A stretch of 40,702 bases of DNA from Archangium violaceum Cb vi76 (GTDB lineage Bacteria; Myxococcota; Myxococcia; Myxococcales; Myxococcaceae), in the NCBI RefSeq assembly GCF_000733295.1, contig NZ_JPMI01000173.1:1-40702 (forward strand). The letters run 5' to 3'. This document shows positions 32,396-40,702 of this stretch, one piece after another. Within the stretch, counting starts at the first letter, position 1. Each line of letters opens with the position of its first letter. The translations under genes and the position numbers were made by a program. A model generated the notes under the pieces. The model did no database searches, had not been told where the DNA came from, and saw only the letters and a program-made list of their open reading frames with translations.

Positions 32396-33430
32396 ATGCT
32401 CCCCTACGAAGCGCTGGAGGCCCTCGCCCGCGAGCGGCTCCCCGCCGCCGTGTTCGACTACTACGCCGGTGGCTCCGGCGACGAGTCCACCCTCGCCGCC
32501 AACTCCGCCGCCTGGGCCCGCCTCCGCCTTCGTCCCCGCATCCTGCGCGACGTCTCCTCCGTCGACACCTCCACCTCCCTGCTCGGCACCCCGCTCTCCT
32601 CCCCCATCCTCGTCGCCCCCACCGCCTTCCACTCCCTCGCCCACCCCGACGCCGAGCTCGCCACCGCCCAAGGCACCCGCGACGCCGGCTCCCTCCTCGT
32701 CCTCTCCTCCCGCTCCTCCCGCCGCCTCGAGGACGTCGCCTCCTCCGCCGGGCCCTGGTGGTTCCAGGTCTACGTCTTCCGGGACCGGGGCCTCACCCGC
32801 GCCCTCGTCCAGCGCGCCACCGCCGCCGGCGCCCGCGCCCTCGTCCTCACCGCCGACACGCCCTACGTGGGCCACAAGCGCCGCAACCGCGGTGACTCCT
32901 CCCTCCCCCTCCCCGAGCAGGACTTCCTCGCCAACCTCGAGGGCCTCACCCACCGCGCCCTCGCCGAGCAGGCCCCCGATGTCACCTTCCAGGACATCTC
33001 CCGCCTCCACGAGGACTCCGGCCTGCCCGTGCTCGTCAAGGGCGTGCTGCGCGCGGATGACGCCCGCGAGTGCCTCCACCACGGCGCCGCCGGCCTCATC
33101 GTCTCCAATCACGGCGGCCGCCAGCTCGACGGCGCACTCGCCACCGCCGAGGCCCTCCCCGAAGTCGTCGAGGCCACCCAGGGCCGCGTCCCCGTGCTCG
33201 TGGATGGGGGCGTGCGCTCCGGCCGCGACGTGCTGCGCGCCCTCGCCCTCGGGGCCCACGCCGTGCTGCTCGGCCGGCCCGTGTTGTGGGGGCTCGCCAC
33301 CGGTGGCGCCGAGGGGGTACGTCAGGTGCTCGACTCGCTGCGCGAGGACACCGCCCACGTGCTCGCGCTCGCCGGCCTGCCCCGCCTCTCCGACGTGGGC
33401 GCCGACGTGCTCGCCCCGCTCAGAGCTTGA
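32396..33430 (+). CDS. FMN-dependent alpha-hydroxy-acid oxidase/dehydrogenase
   Basis: Flavoenzyme of 344 residues of the glycolate oxidase / lactate dehydrogenase family, which oxidises 2-hydroxy acids to 2-oxo acids. Family marks are VFDYYAGGSGDESTL (Tyr23), ILVAPTAFHSLAHPDAE, the FMN-binding Lys215 (PVLVKGVL), the catalytic His239 with Arg242 (IVSNHGGRQLDG) and the phosphate-binding end VPVLVDGGVRSGRDVLRALALGAHAVLLGRP. Length is typical, with a short middle loop. The substrate (lactate, glycolate or other) is not determined. It stops 1 bp before the convergent DUF2378 stop. The message would carry repeat copy D near its 5' end. Confidence 0.92.
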   Translation: MLPYEALEALARERLPAAVFDYYAGGSGDESTLAANSAAWARLRLRPRILRDVSSVDTSTSLLGTPLSSPILVAPTAFHSLAHPDAELATAQGTRDAGSLLVLSSRSSRRLEDVASSAGPWWFQVYVFRDRGLTRALVQRATAAGARALVLTADTPYVGHKRRNRGDSSLPLPEQDFLANLEGLTHRALAEQAPDVTFQDISRLHEDSGLPVLVKGVLRADDARECLHHGAAGLIVSNHGGRQLDGALATAEALPEVVEATQGRVPVLVDGGVRSGRDVLRALALGAHAVLLGRPVLWGLATGGAEGVRQVLDSLREDTAHVLALAGLPRLSDVGADVLAPLRA

Positions 33431-33431
33431 T

Positions 33432-34058
33432 TCAGAAGTCCCAGCTCATGTCGTACTCGCAGCTCACCGGGCTCGACATCCTCCCGACGATGCGCGCCGA
33501 GCGTGCCCCGGCCTGCTTCAGGTGCGCCTCCAGCGAGCCCTCCACATAGGGCCTCGGCAGGAAGTCGCGCTCGAAGGTGACGATGGCCCGCGTGTGCCCC
33601 GGGAACATCACCGAGCAGGTGCCTCCCGCCGGCGTCGTCACCTTGTAGGCCATGGGCAGGTACTCGATGACGCGCTTGGGCGTGCCCGAGATGAGCACCT
33701 GCATCGCCTTGCCCACCTGGCTGCCCAGGAACACCGCCGTCCCCATGTACCCCAGCATCCGCATCGACTGCTCGAAGCCCCCGGCCGGCCCCTGCATCAA
33801 CCACGCCGCCCGCCTCGCCATCCGCAGGAAGTCCTCGGCCGGGTAGGCGAACAGGTCCACGAAGGAGCGCACCCCACCGCACTCCTTCAGGCACTCCTCC
33901 ATCGCCGGCTGGCCCCGGAGCGCGAAGATCGCCTCCTTCACGCTCCGGAAGAACATGCCGCGCATGGTGTCCTGGGGAGTCACCTGCATCAGGCGGTGCT
34001 CCACCTCGAGCTCCGCCTCCGACGGCACCGCACGCAAGTCCTCGCTGACGCCGCTCAT
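33432..34058 (-). CDS. DUF2378 (TIGR02265) myxobacterial protein
   Basis: Protein of 208 residues of the DUF2378 family, described from Myxococcus xanthus paralogs and seemingly restricted to myxobacteria; function unknown. The characteristic segments are DTMRGMFFRSVKEAI, YPAEDFLRMARRAAWLM, GFEQSMRMLGYMGTAVFLGSQVGKAMQVLISGTPKRVIEYLPMAYKV and the C-terminal IVTFERDFLPRPYVEGSLEAHLKQAGARSARIVGR. ATG 34058 has a GGGAGGGTG ribosome site; the frame stays open upstream to 34274 but as non-protein-like sequence. It is a useful taxonomic marker for the window. Confidence 0.9.
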   Translation of the reverse strand: MSGVSEDLRAVPSEAELEVEHRLMQVTPQDTMRGMFFRSVKEAIFALRGQPAMEECLKECGGVRSFVDLFAYPAEDFLRMARRAAWLMQGPAGGFEQSMRMLGYMGTAVFLGSQVGKAMQVLISGTPKRVIEYLPMAYKVTTPAGGTCSVMFPGHTRAIVTFERDFLPRPYVEGSLEAHLKQAGARSARIVGRMSSPVSCEYDMSWDF

Positions 34059-34416
34059 GCCGTGCACCCTCCCGTTACCGGCCCCGTTCGGCCTGCCCGC
34101 TTCCTGGACCACGGGCCGCTGGCGTCCATGCGCATCCGGGAAATCCTGACACAACCGGGGCTCCGGGTAAAACGGCGCCCCGGGGGGTCCTCCTGATTGC
34201 CGCTGCCCACGACTCATGGGAATGCCCCCGGTATAGCCGATCAGCCCCGCGCCCGAACGCTCCGTGAGGGGCATCCACCCTCGGTGTGATCATTTCCGGA
34301 ACCCCCTCTGTTGGGTGAGCGACAGGCCCTGCAACGGGTGGGGCACATTGCCCCATCGCTCGACGGGGGCAGCATTCTAGCCGACACCGCGCCCCCGGGA
34401 AGGGCCGGTGAACACT
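34059..34416. other. Intergenic region (358 bp)
   Basis: No gene supported. It separates the broken EamA transporter from DUF2378, both on the minus strand. TGGGGC-acatt-GCCCCA (34339-34355) is a 6-bp inverted repeat 62 bp after the EamA stop and may end its transcript. The rest shows nothing recognisable. Confidence 0.4.
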
Positions 34417-35390
34417 TCAGGCCGCCCGCCGGGGGGAGGACGCCAGGGGCCCGGCGCCGGTGGAAGTCCCGGTGGGCTCGGAGGGGGCCGGGGCGGGAGG
34501 CGAGGACGGGAGGTTGGCCAGGGCCGCGCTGGAGAGGATGAGGGCGCCGCCCATCAGCAGCGAGGCATCCACGCGCTCGCCGAGCATCACCACGCCCAGC
34601 AGCACGGCCACCAGCGTGTCCAACAGGGGCATGACGCCGATGACGGCCAGCGGCACGCGCGAGAGGAGCCAGAAGAGGAGCTGGTAGGTGAGGGCGGTGG
34701 CGCACACGGCCAGGTAGGTGATGGAGAGCAGGGCGCGGGGCGTCCAGTGGCCGGGCAGGTGGGACTCGAAGGCGGAGGAGGCGGCCAGCAGCAGCAGGGA
34801 GCTGCTCAGCGTCTGCACGCACACGGAGAGGGGGGGGGCACGTGCGCCAGCGAGCGGCGGACGAGCACGTTGGCGAGGGAGATGGAGACGGTGGCCACCA
34901 GCGTGAGCACGCACCCGGCCAGCACCAGGCCGGTGAGGCCCATGCCGTGCAGGTGCTCGTACTGGAGCGCGACGATGCCGGCGAGCCCCAGCCCCGCGGA
35001 CAGCAGCTTGCGGGGCGAGAGGGGTTGATCCGGCAGCAACAGGCGCCCCACCAGCAGCAGCCACACGGCGTAGGTGGAGAAGAGGAGCGCGGACCAGCTG
35101 GAGGGAATCCACTGCTGGGCGATGAAGAGCAGCCCGTACGGAAGGGCGATCTGCAGCACCCCCACGCCCATGAGCAGCCCCGTGGTGCGCGCATCCGGCC
35201 GGACGCGGAGCAGTCCACTGAAGGGCAGCAGGACGAGGCCAGCGAGCATCATCCGCACACCGGCGAAGCGCAGCGGCGGGAGATCCTCGAGGCCCACCTT
35301 CACGACGGCCCAGGTGGAGCCCCAGAAGACGAAGCAGGCGAAGTAGGCGAGCAGCAGGCGGGCGCGGGAGGCCCCGGGGGCGGACGACAT
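34417..35390 (-). pseudogene. EamA/DMT-family transporter with a frameshift in a C-tract
   Basis: Ten-helix drug/metabolite exporter in two frames. From ATG 35390 the first half reads MSSAPGASRARLLLAYFACFVFWGSTWAVVKVGLEDLPPLRFAGVRMMLAGL up to LANVLVRRSLAHVPPP, then meets a run of nine C (minus strand, 34830-34838) and soon stops. The second half continues one base out of frame as LSVCVQTLSSSLLLLAASS...ITYLAVCATALTYQLLFWLLSRVPLAVIGVMPLLDTLVAVLLGVVMLGERVDASLLMGGALIL to the stop at 34417. Ten C would restore one protein of about 325 residues. This may be a sequencing error, a recent mutation or a phase-variable switch. The substrate is unknown. Confidence 0.8.
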
Positions 35391-35450
35391 GGCGGGGCGC
35401 ACTACCACGCGCACCGCCCCGCCGCCATGGACCTGGCGTTCAGACGCGCT

Positions 35451-36704
35451 TCACGGCGTCCCGCGCGCGTGGACGCGCTCCTGCACCAGCTCCGAGCCGC
35501 CCATGGGGGTCACCAGTCTCTCGGTCATGCCCTGGGCGTCCAGGGTGAGCGTGGCCTTCAGGGGGCCCATCTCGACGGTCAGCTCGCGCGAGCCGGCCGC
35601 TCCCTTGCGCAACACCTGTTGCGTGGGCGCCACCGGGTTGGCCGCGGGCATGTAGTAGTGCAGCGTCAGCTCCGGGTCCTTGCCCGGCAGGAGGCGCTCA
35701 CGCATCAGCCGCGCGGTGCCTGGATCCGTGGACAGGTCCGCCGGGGCGGTGAAGTCGCCGTTGAGCGCCTTGCCCAGGTGCGTGCCCTCGTAGTGGTACT
35801 GGCGGCCCTGCACCTGCTTGAGCGCCATCTGGATGTCGAGCGCGCCGTTGCTGGCCCGGGCGTAGTCGCGCGCCACCAGCCGGCCGTCCTTGTCGGACAG
35901 CTCCGAGGAGACGGTGTCCTGCACGCTCAACTCCTTGAGCGAGCGCGGGAAGAAGAGACTCGACTCCACCTCCGTCAGCCGCCCGCCGCCCGCCGCGTCG
36001 CGCATCACGCGCTTCTCGAAGCCCACCGGGTGGCCCTGCACGCGGATGACGTTGAGCTCGAAGTAGCGCGAGGCCGGAGGCGCCTCGCCGGGGCCCTGGA
36101 GCGAAGCGGCCAGCCCGCTCGTCACCCGCTTGAAGCTTTCCGAGTAGCCCAGCTCGTCGTGCGTGCACACCAGCGGCAGCCGGTCATGGGGGTACACCAT
36201 CATCTTGGCCAGGCCCGCCGCCTTGCCCTTCGGCACGTTCACCAGGTACTCCGCCTCGGCGTACACGGCCGGGCTCTCGCCGACGAGCCGGATGTCCGTG
36301 GTGCGCACCCGGGTGAGCTCCGTGCGCTGTCCCGCCATCTCCACCAGCCGGTAGATGGCGCCCCCCGCGTCCACCGGCCCCGAGTACACGAAGCACGTCA
36401 GCGGGCTGCCCGTGCCCAGCGGCACACTGAGCACGAACAGCTCCTCCCCCCGCTGGAGGGTGGGAGCGCCCGTGGCCTCCACCTCGCCGGTGAAGGAGCC
36501 ATCCGGCGCGGACACCTTCTGCTTGGACAGCGGCGCCAGCTCGCGCGCGGAGAGCGCCTTCAGGTCGAGCTTCCCCGAGGCGGGAGCGGACTCGGAAGAA
36601 GATGGGGCGGCCCCGGCGGGGGCCGGGGCGTCCGTCTTCGAGGAGGAGGCCGGGGTGGCACAGCCAGTGAGCAGGCCCAGCAGGAGGGTCGTGCGCAGCC
36701 GCAT
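35451..36704 (-). CDS. Large lipoprotein of unknown function
   Basis: Exported lipoprotein of 417 residues. The signal peptide MRLRTTLLLGLLTGC places the lipid-bearing cysteine at 15. A Ser/Ala/Pro linker (to ~45) leads to a mostly beta domain of about 360 residues (GSFTGEVEATGAPTLQRGEELFVLSVPLGTGSPLTCFVYSGPVDAGGAIYRLVEM...LNVIRVQGHPVGFEKRVM...HYYMPAANPVAPTQQVLRKG). I do not recognise the family. It likely sits in the outer membrane facing the periplasm. It is the downstream neighbour of a holin-like gene on the same strand, with 108 bp between them. Confidence 0.8.
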   Translation of the reverse strand: MRLRTTLLLGLLTGCATPASSSKTDAPAPAGAAPSSSESAPASGKLDLKALSARELAPLSKQKVSAPDGSFTGEVEATGAPTLQRGEELFVLSVPLGTGSPLTCFVYSGPVDAGGAIYRLVEMAGQRTELTRVRTTDIRLVGESPAVYAEAEYLVNVPKGKAAGLAKMMVYPHDRLPLVCTHDELGYSESFKRVTSGLAASLQGPGEAPPASRYFELNVIRVQGHPVGFEKRVMRDAAGGGRLTEVESSLFFPRSLKELSVQDTVSSELSDKDGRLVARDYARASNGALDIQMALKQVQGRQYHYEGTHLGKALNGDFTAPADLSTDPGTARLMRERLLPGKDPELTLHYYMPAANPVAPTQQVLRKGAAGSRELTVEMGPLKATLTLDAQGMTERLVTPMGGSELVQERVHARGTP

Positions 36705-36812
36705 CGTCGATGTCTCCGGGAGGTGTCGCGGGAGCCCGCATGGCTCCGGCGCGCGCGGAACCCTACCGGCCCGGCTCGGGGCGTGGCCAGCCGTCCGAGG
36801 TCTCGGGGGGCC

Positions 36813-37199
36813 TCAGTGCTTCGCGAGCTCGATGTGCTGCCGGAGCTCCTCGAGGTCCATCGACATGCGCTCCAGGGTGTGACGCATGGGCTTCTTCGGC
36901 AGCTTCGTCCAGGCGATGGCCCCGAGCACCGCCGCGAGCACGAAGGCCACCCCCGCCGCGAGGAGCGCCGCGGCCCACAGCGGCAGCGCCAACGCCGCCG
37001 CCCCGGCGACGAAGAGCATGGCCAGCCCCACCAGCGCCAGCGCCGCTCCACTGCCCGCGAAGATGCCCACGGTCCGCGCGGCCCGTACCTCCTGCGCGAG
37101 CTCCACCTTCGCGTGCAGCAGCTCCGCCTTCGCCAACAGCCGCGCTTCGCTCATCGCCCGCCGGACGAGCTCGTTCGTCGGCAGCTCCTTCTCGGGCAT
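36813..37199 (-). CDS. Phage-holin-like (Phage_holin_3_6) membrane protein
   Basis: Small inner-membrane protein of 128 residues. An amphipathic N-terminus (MPEKELPTNELVRRAMSEARLLAKAELLHAKVELAQEV) precedes two adjacent membrane helices (TVGIFAGSGAALALVGLAMLFVAGAAALALPLWAAALLAAGVAFVLAAVLGAIAW), then a charged C-terminal helix (LERMSMDLEELRQHIELAKH). This layout matches the Phage_holin_3_6 / DUF1469 family of bacterial membrane proteins, which despite the name are chromosomal and not shown to be lytic. ATG 37199 is chosen over an upstream in-frame start at 37277. Confidence 0.75.
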   Translation of the reverse strand: MPEKELPTNELVRRAMSEARLLAKAELLHAKVELAQEVRAARTVGIFAGSGAALALVGLAMLFVAGAAALALPLWAAALLAAGVAFVLAAVLGAIAWTKLPKKPMRHTLERMSMDLEELRQHIELAKH

Positions 37200-37321
37200 C
37201 TTCCAGCTCTCCACGGCCTGCCTCCTCTCGACCGCCGCGTCACCGCGGCACCTGCTCACGTCGCCCTCCGCCTCCACGCGCCCAACCCCATCAGCGGATA
37301 GAGAATGGGCATGGCTCCTCC

Positions 37322-38422
37322 CTAGATGCGCCCGAGCACTCCGAACAACAGCCGTGGCGCCACGTCGTCACTCGTCGCGTTCACCCCCACCGCCCCCGTC
37401 ACCACGAACGCGCGGCCCACCCGCAGGCCCGTGCCCACGCTCGCGTTCACCGACGCCTCGTCCGCGCCCAGGGGATTCACGAAGTACGCGTCTCCCTGCA
37501 ACAGCAGCCTGTCTCCAATCGGGTGGTCCGCCGCGAGCCCCAGCAGGTAGTCATCCGCCGAGTCCTGGCGCGCGCTGTAGCCCACGTTGCCGTGCAGCCG
37601 CGTCTGGCCGAACGTCTTCGTCGCCAGCACCCGCGCCTCCGCGCTCACGCCCTCGTCCCCTTGAGGACTCGTCACCTGGCCCCAGAGTGAAAACCGCGGC
37701 CGCGCCCCCTTCTCGTCCACGAGCTGCCCCAGCGCATAGGCCGACACCGCGCCCGTGGTGCCCTCCTGCTCGCCCGCGAGGTTCTGCAATTGCGCGCCCG
37801 CGCCGAACTCCACGTTCCACGGAGTCCCCACCCGCACCTGCGGCTCCAGGACGAAGCCCACCTCGCCCGTCTGCGTGCGGTTGGCCACATTCACCTCGCC
37901 CAGCACCTGCCGCTCCGCCGGGTTGGCGTTCTGCACCGTCAACATGTCCGTGTTGCGCAACAGCTCCAACGCCTGCTCACGCTCGGACTTCTCCTCGCGC
38001 GCGGGCTGCTCGGCTTTCGGCGCTTCCACGGCCGCGGCGCGGCGGGCCTCCGCCTCGGACAGGGATTGACGCAGCTCCGCCACCTCCCGGCGCAGCGCGC
38101 GCAACTCCTCCGTCACCGCGCTCGGCACCTCGGGAGGACTCGCTTCCACGGCCGCGGCGGGGGGTGGAGGCGGCGGCTCGGAGAGGCCTTCCTCGCCCGA
38201 GCCTCCCGTGGCGCTCTCCCCGGATTCCCGCTGGACCTCGAGCAAGCGCTGGCGCAGGGAGTCCCGCTCCTCGCGCAACCGCGTCAGCTCGGCGCAGTCC
38301 TCGTCGCGCAGGATGGTGACCTGACCCGCTTCCGAGTCCACCGTGCAGCGCGGCGGAGTCGCCGTCCCTCCTGCCGTGCCGAGGCTGGCCACGGCCAGCA
38401 GCGCCACCAGCGGTTGCAGCAT
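37322..38422 (-). CDS. Secreted coiled-coil protein with a beta-barrel-like C-terminal domain
   Basis: Protein of 366 residues. A signal peptide ([21 protein letters not shown]) is followed by a coiled coil ([21 protein letters not shown]), a Pro/Ala linker, a second coiled coil ([27 protein letters not shown]) and then ~190 residues of alternating strands ([30 protein letters not shown]...[41 protein letters not shown]) ending LLFGVLGRI. The C-terminal part looks like an outer-membrane beta barrel. Function unknown. A GGAGGG ribosome site precedes ATG 38422; the upstream extension of the frame to 38800 is not needed. Confidence 0.8.
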   Translation of the reverse strand: MLQPLVALLAVASLGTAGGTATPPRCTVDSEAGQVTILRDEDCAELTRLREERDSLRQRLLEVQRESGESATGGSGEEGLSEPPPPPPAAAVEASPPEVPSAVTEELRALRREVAELRQSLSEAEARRAAAVEAPKAEQPAREEKSEREQALELLRNTDMLTVQNANPAERQVLGEVNVANRTQTGEVGFVLEPQVRVGTPWNVEFGAGAQLQNLAGEQEGTTGAVSAYALGQLVDEKGARPRFSLWGQVTSPQGDEGVSAEARVLATKTFGQTRLHGNVGYSARQDSADDYLLGLAADHPIGDRLLLQGDAYFVNPLGADEASVNASVGTGLRVGRAFVVTGAVGVNATSDDVAPRLLFGVLGRI

Positions 38423-38574
38423 TCCGTCCCTCCGGAGCCCATTCCGTGCCTGGGAAACGTGGGACGCTGAACGGTTCCCGGCAAGGCAGGGCAGCCAGCC
38501 GCTTCGAGCCCGCCCGGCTGCGCAAGCACGGGGCGACCCCGCGCGTGAGCCTGGCTGCCTGGTCACTTGCCGCG

Positions 38575-39120
38575 GGCAAGGCCGTGGTGTTCGCCGCCAT
38601 CCTCGGCACGGGGACGGGCGCGGGCGTGGCGCTCGGCGGGCGCCCGCATGTGGGCCGCAATGGCGTGGGCGGCGAGTGGGGCCACAACCCGCTCCCCTGG
38701 ACCACGTCCGAGGAGACTCCCGGCCCGGACTGCTATTGCGGCAAGCGCGGCTGCCTGGAGACATGGGTGTCCGGCACCGGCTTCGAGAACGACTACGCAC
38801 GCCTCACCGGCACCCGCCTCCCGGGGCCGGACATCGCCGCGCGCGCCGAGGCCGGTGAGCCCGCGGCCGTCACCGCACTCCAGCGCTACGCGGACCGGCT
38901 GGCGCGCGGCCTCGCCCACGTCATCGGCATCCTGGATCCGGACGTCATCGTCCTGGGCGGCGGCATGTCCAACGTCTCCGCGCTGTACCGGTTGATCCCC
39001 GAGCAGTGGGGGCGCTGGGTCTTCGGCGCGGAGGTGGACACGCCCCTGCGCCCCGCCCTGCACGGTGACTCGAGCGGCGTCCGGGGAGCCGCCTGGCTGT
39101 GGGGTGAATGCTCCCAATAG
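38575..39120 (+). pseudogene. ROK-family sugar kinase, N-terminal domain missing
   Basis: C-terminal two-thirds of a ROK kinase (glucokinase/fructokinase type): [39 protein letters not shown], the zinc motif [12 protein letters not shown], and the end [25 protein letters not shown]...[13 protein letters not shown]. The N-terminal ATP-binding DxGGT domain and the catalytic Asp region are absent. The open frame reaches back to 38446, but that part is unrelated sequence next to the divergent gene at 38422. It is almost certainly a 5'-truncated remnant. Confidence 0.82.
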
Positions 39121-39197
39121 CGGGCCTGTTGGACGAGGCTCCCCGCCGCCCACTCCCGGTTGCGGCGGATATCCGGCCTCCATATAGGGAGGGCACC

Positions 39198-39593
39198 GTG
39201 TCGCTGGCCCTTCGCATCTTCACGCTCGCGCTTCTTCTCGGCTGGCAGGCCGTCGCCAGCGGCGTGGGGCTCGCGCACTACTGCCCGAAGCAGGCCACGA
39301 CGACCTCCGCCTGCCCGTGCCCGCATGAAGAGAAGAAGGCGGAGAAGGCCTCCCACGACGGGGAGACGTGGCGCAAGGACTGCTGCGACGCGCTGGAGCG
39401 GGACATCCCCGCCCCCGCACTCGTGGATGTCTCCAGCCACGGCTCCCTGTTCGCGCTCCCTCCAGTCTCGACGCCGGTATGGCTCCCTCCTCGGACTCCC
39501 GTGGAGGAGGGCCGCTTGTCACTCGCCCTCTGGGACACACCCCACGCCCAGGGGCCCCCCGTCTTCCTCCGCATCCGCTCACTGCTCATTTGA
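39198..39593 (+). CDS. Small secreted Cys/His-rich protein (HYC_CC_PP-like pattern)
   Basis: Exported protein of 131 residues starting at GTG 39198, with GGGAGG just upstream. The signal peptide is MSLALRIFTLALLLGWQAVASG. The mature part has GLAHYCPKQATTTSACPCPHEEKK, then WRKDCCDALERD and later LPPRTPVEEG, so it shows the HYC, CC and PP elements in the order of a small family best known in Bacteroidetes; the match is by eye and tentative. The Cys/His content suggests metal binding or disulfides. Function unknown. Confidence 0.65.
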   Translation: MSLALRIFTLALLLGWQAVASGVGLAHYCPKQATTTSACPCPHEEKKAEKASHDGETWRKDCCDALERDIPAPALVDVSSHGSLFALPPVSTPVWLPPRTPVEEGRLSLALWDTPHAQGPPVFLRIRSLLI

Positions 39594-39676
39594 GAGCCCC
39601 TCTCGACAGCCCTGAAGGGCCGGGTGCGCTCGCGCTCCGGCCAATGATTGACATCGAGATGGAGTGAGAAGAAGCC

Positions 39677-39859
39677 ATGGAAGTCATCCTGGTATCGCTG
39701 GTGGGTATGTTGCTGTTCGGTGGTCTCTTCCTGCTGTTGTGCCCGGAGTGGTGGAGCAACAGCCTGGGCATGATCAAGGAGAAGAAGCGCGTGGGGCGGG
39801 AGCCCGCGGAGAAGGCGCTGGAAGCCGGAGACGCCTCGCGCCCCAAGACAGACACCTGA
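39677..39859 (+). CDS. Small single-pass membrane protein (60 aa)
   Basis: MEVILVSLVGMLLFGGLFLLL, then CPEWWSNSLGMIKEKKRVG and a polar tail. One N-terminal membrane helix, function unknown. A purine-rich stretch (GAGAAGAAG) precedes the ATG. It lies 83 bp after the previous gene and may be co-transcribed with it. Confidence 0.5.
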   Translation: MEVILVSLVGMLLFGGLFLLLCPEWWSNSLGMIKEKKRVGREPAEKALEAGDASRPKTDT

Positions 39860-39915
39860 GGAGCCGCGTGTCGGGCTCGAGCCGGATTCTTCGCATCCAT
39901 GGGCCAGGAGATGGG

Positions 39916-40702
39916 ATGCGCGCTGTCTTGCTTGCCCTGGCCCTGTCCAACGCCTGTGTGTCGCTGACGCCACCGCCTGGCCCGGGGCGGCACCTGCTCT
40001 ACACCCCGCAGGGCGCCACCGGGCCCGCCGTGGCCGGAGGGACGAGCGAGCAGTCGCCGCTCGTCCTCGACGCCCAGCCGCCCTCCCCTCCTGGGCCCGA
40101 GGCACCAGCGCGGTTGCACCGTCGCCGTGGCTCCCGGGAGGAGGTGACGGAGGCCGGCCCAGGCAGCGTCGACGCGACCGTGTGGCGGAGCGCCCTCGCG
40201 GCCCACCTGGCTTTTCGCAAGAGCGTGGGCGAGGTGTCCGGCTCCACCCGCCGCATCTCCCGCGAGCTCTCCAGACTCAGGGCCAGCGACCTGGGCATTG
40301 CTGGCGCGGGCAACGGCCTCTTCGTCCGCTACGTCGACCATGGCGAAGCCCGGTTGCGGTGGATTGACGCCGAGCTTGCCACCGCCACGCAGCTCGCCGC
40401 CGAGGCGTCGGAGGTGGAGGATCCGGACATGCAGCTCGCCCTGCTGCGCCTCGCGGGCCCACGGCTGGAGGCCGCCATGATGGGCTCGCTGCTGCTGGCC
40501 GTCTGGTTTGACTTCCTCACCCTCACCGACGCCACGCTCTCCCGGCGCCTCTACAGCGTGGAGATGCTGTACGTGAAGCTGGAGCGCTGGCAGAAGATGA
40601 TGGAGCCCTCCATGACCGCCCTCGCTTCCCTGGAGCCGGAACAGGTGGAGTCAGCGGCGGAGGACATGCCCGCCCTGGTAGGCCACCTCACGCACGAGTT
40701 CG
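39916..40702 (+). CDS. Lipoprotein, 3' end outside the window
   Basis: Reads open to the right edge from ATG 39916, at least 262 residues. The signal peptide MRAVLLALALSNAC gives a lipoprotein cysteine at 14. A Pro-rich linker follows (SLTPPPGPGRHLLYTPQGATGPAV), then a helical region (SVGEVSGSTRRISRELSRLRASDLG, EDPDMQLALLRLAGPRLEAAMMGSLLLAVWFDFLTLTDATLSRRLYSVEMLYVKLERWQKMMEPSM). The N-terminus resembles lipoproteins common in myxobacteria, some of which end in nuclease-like domains. The missing C-terminus prevents a call. Confidence 0.7.
   Translation, partial: MRAVLLALALSNACVSLTPPPGPGRHLLYTPQGATGPAVAGGTSEQSPLVLDAQPPSPPGPEAPARLHRRRGSREEVTEAGPGSVDATVWRSALAAHLAFRKSVGEVSGSTRRISRELSRLRASDLGIAGAGNGLFVRYVDHGEARLRWIDAELATATQLAAEASEVEDPDMQLALLRLAGPRLEAAMMGSLLLAVWFDFLTLTDATLSRRLYSVEMLYVKLERWQKMMEPSMTALASLEPEQVESAAEDMPALVGHLTHEF

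Noticed and set aside
34842-37301. Plus-strand frame of 819 codons
   Set aside because: Antisense to the EamA, lipoprotein and holin-like genes; no protein-like segments.
1-40702. tRNA or rRNA genes
   Set aside because: No cloverleaf-like sequence with a TTCGA-type arm or rRNA core sequence was noticed in any gap; a covariance-model scan was not possible here.

Overview
The window is GC-rich, gene-dense DNA. It very probably comes from a myxobacterium, most likely of the Cystobacter/Archangium/Myxococcus type. The evidence is a DUF2378 gene (TIGR02265, a family described as restricted to Myxococcales), many lipoproteins, an FHA-containing type VI secretion (T6SS) cassette, third-position GC bias, and a spore-photoproduct-lyase-like radical SAM gene. 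The genus is inference. No tRNA, rRNA, CRISPR array or transposase gene was seen.

Layout. (1) 1-5552: a MoxR ATPase / DUF58 / transglutaminase set, all on the minus strand, with the transglutaminase running off the left edge. The set is split by a divergent antitoxin-PIN toxin pair (3260-4457). (2) 5604-10004: an MFS exporter and a HAL2-type 3'(2'),5'-bisphosphate nucleotidase that face each other. Between them sits a 2149-bp, more AT-rich island carrying tcmP and a Gp37/Gp68 (DUF5131, three-Cys motif) gene. The island is bounded by perfect 50-bp direct repeats and its promoter overlaps a LexA-like palindrome. (3) 10227-11918: a Bor-like lipoprotein, an XRE regulator and an unknown protein. 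(4) 12301-22408: an all-plus-strand T6SS tip and effector island: VgrG, PAAR, FHA-DUF4123 adaptor, VgrG-lipase, ankyrin lipoprotein (probable immunity), small VgrG-linked protein, WHH nuclease toxin, SUKH immunity protein and a CDC123-family ATP-grasp protein. (5) 22434-28383: housekeeping and accessory genes (six-helix MCP, aldo/keto reductase, L,D-transpeptidase, C1q-domain protein, small membrane protein, SPL-like radical SAM protein). (6) 28389-31404: a transglutaminase-like cysteine protein divergent from a 753-residue unknown protein, with a cluster of TTGCA palindromes between them. (7) 31463-40702: remnants and lineage-specific genes: an SDR pseudogene, an FMN alpha-hydroxy-acid oxidase, DUF2378, an EamA transporter broken at a C-tract, lipoproteins, a holin-like membrane protein, a coiled-coil outer-membrane-type protein, a truncated ROK kinase and a lipoprotein cut by the right edge.

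How the parts work together. The T6SS island reads as two effector loads on a shared tip: a lipase fused to the second VgrG, and a PAAR/adaptor-delivered DNase with its own immunity gene plus an ATP-grasp enzyme. The tcmP island reads as a small DNA-damage-responsive mobile module with no recombinase of its own. A family of palindromic intergenic repeats (core CCCTCTCCC-gag-GGGAGAGGG) recurs at four places.
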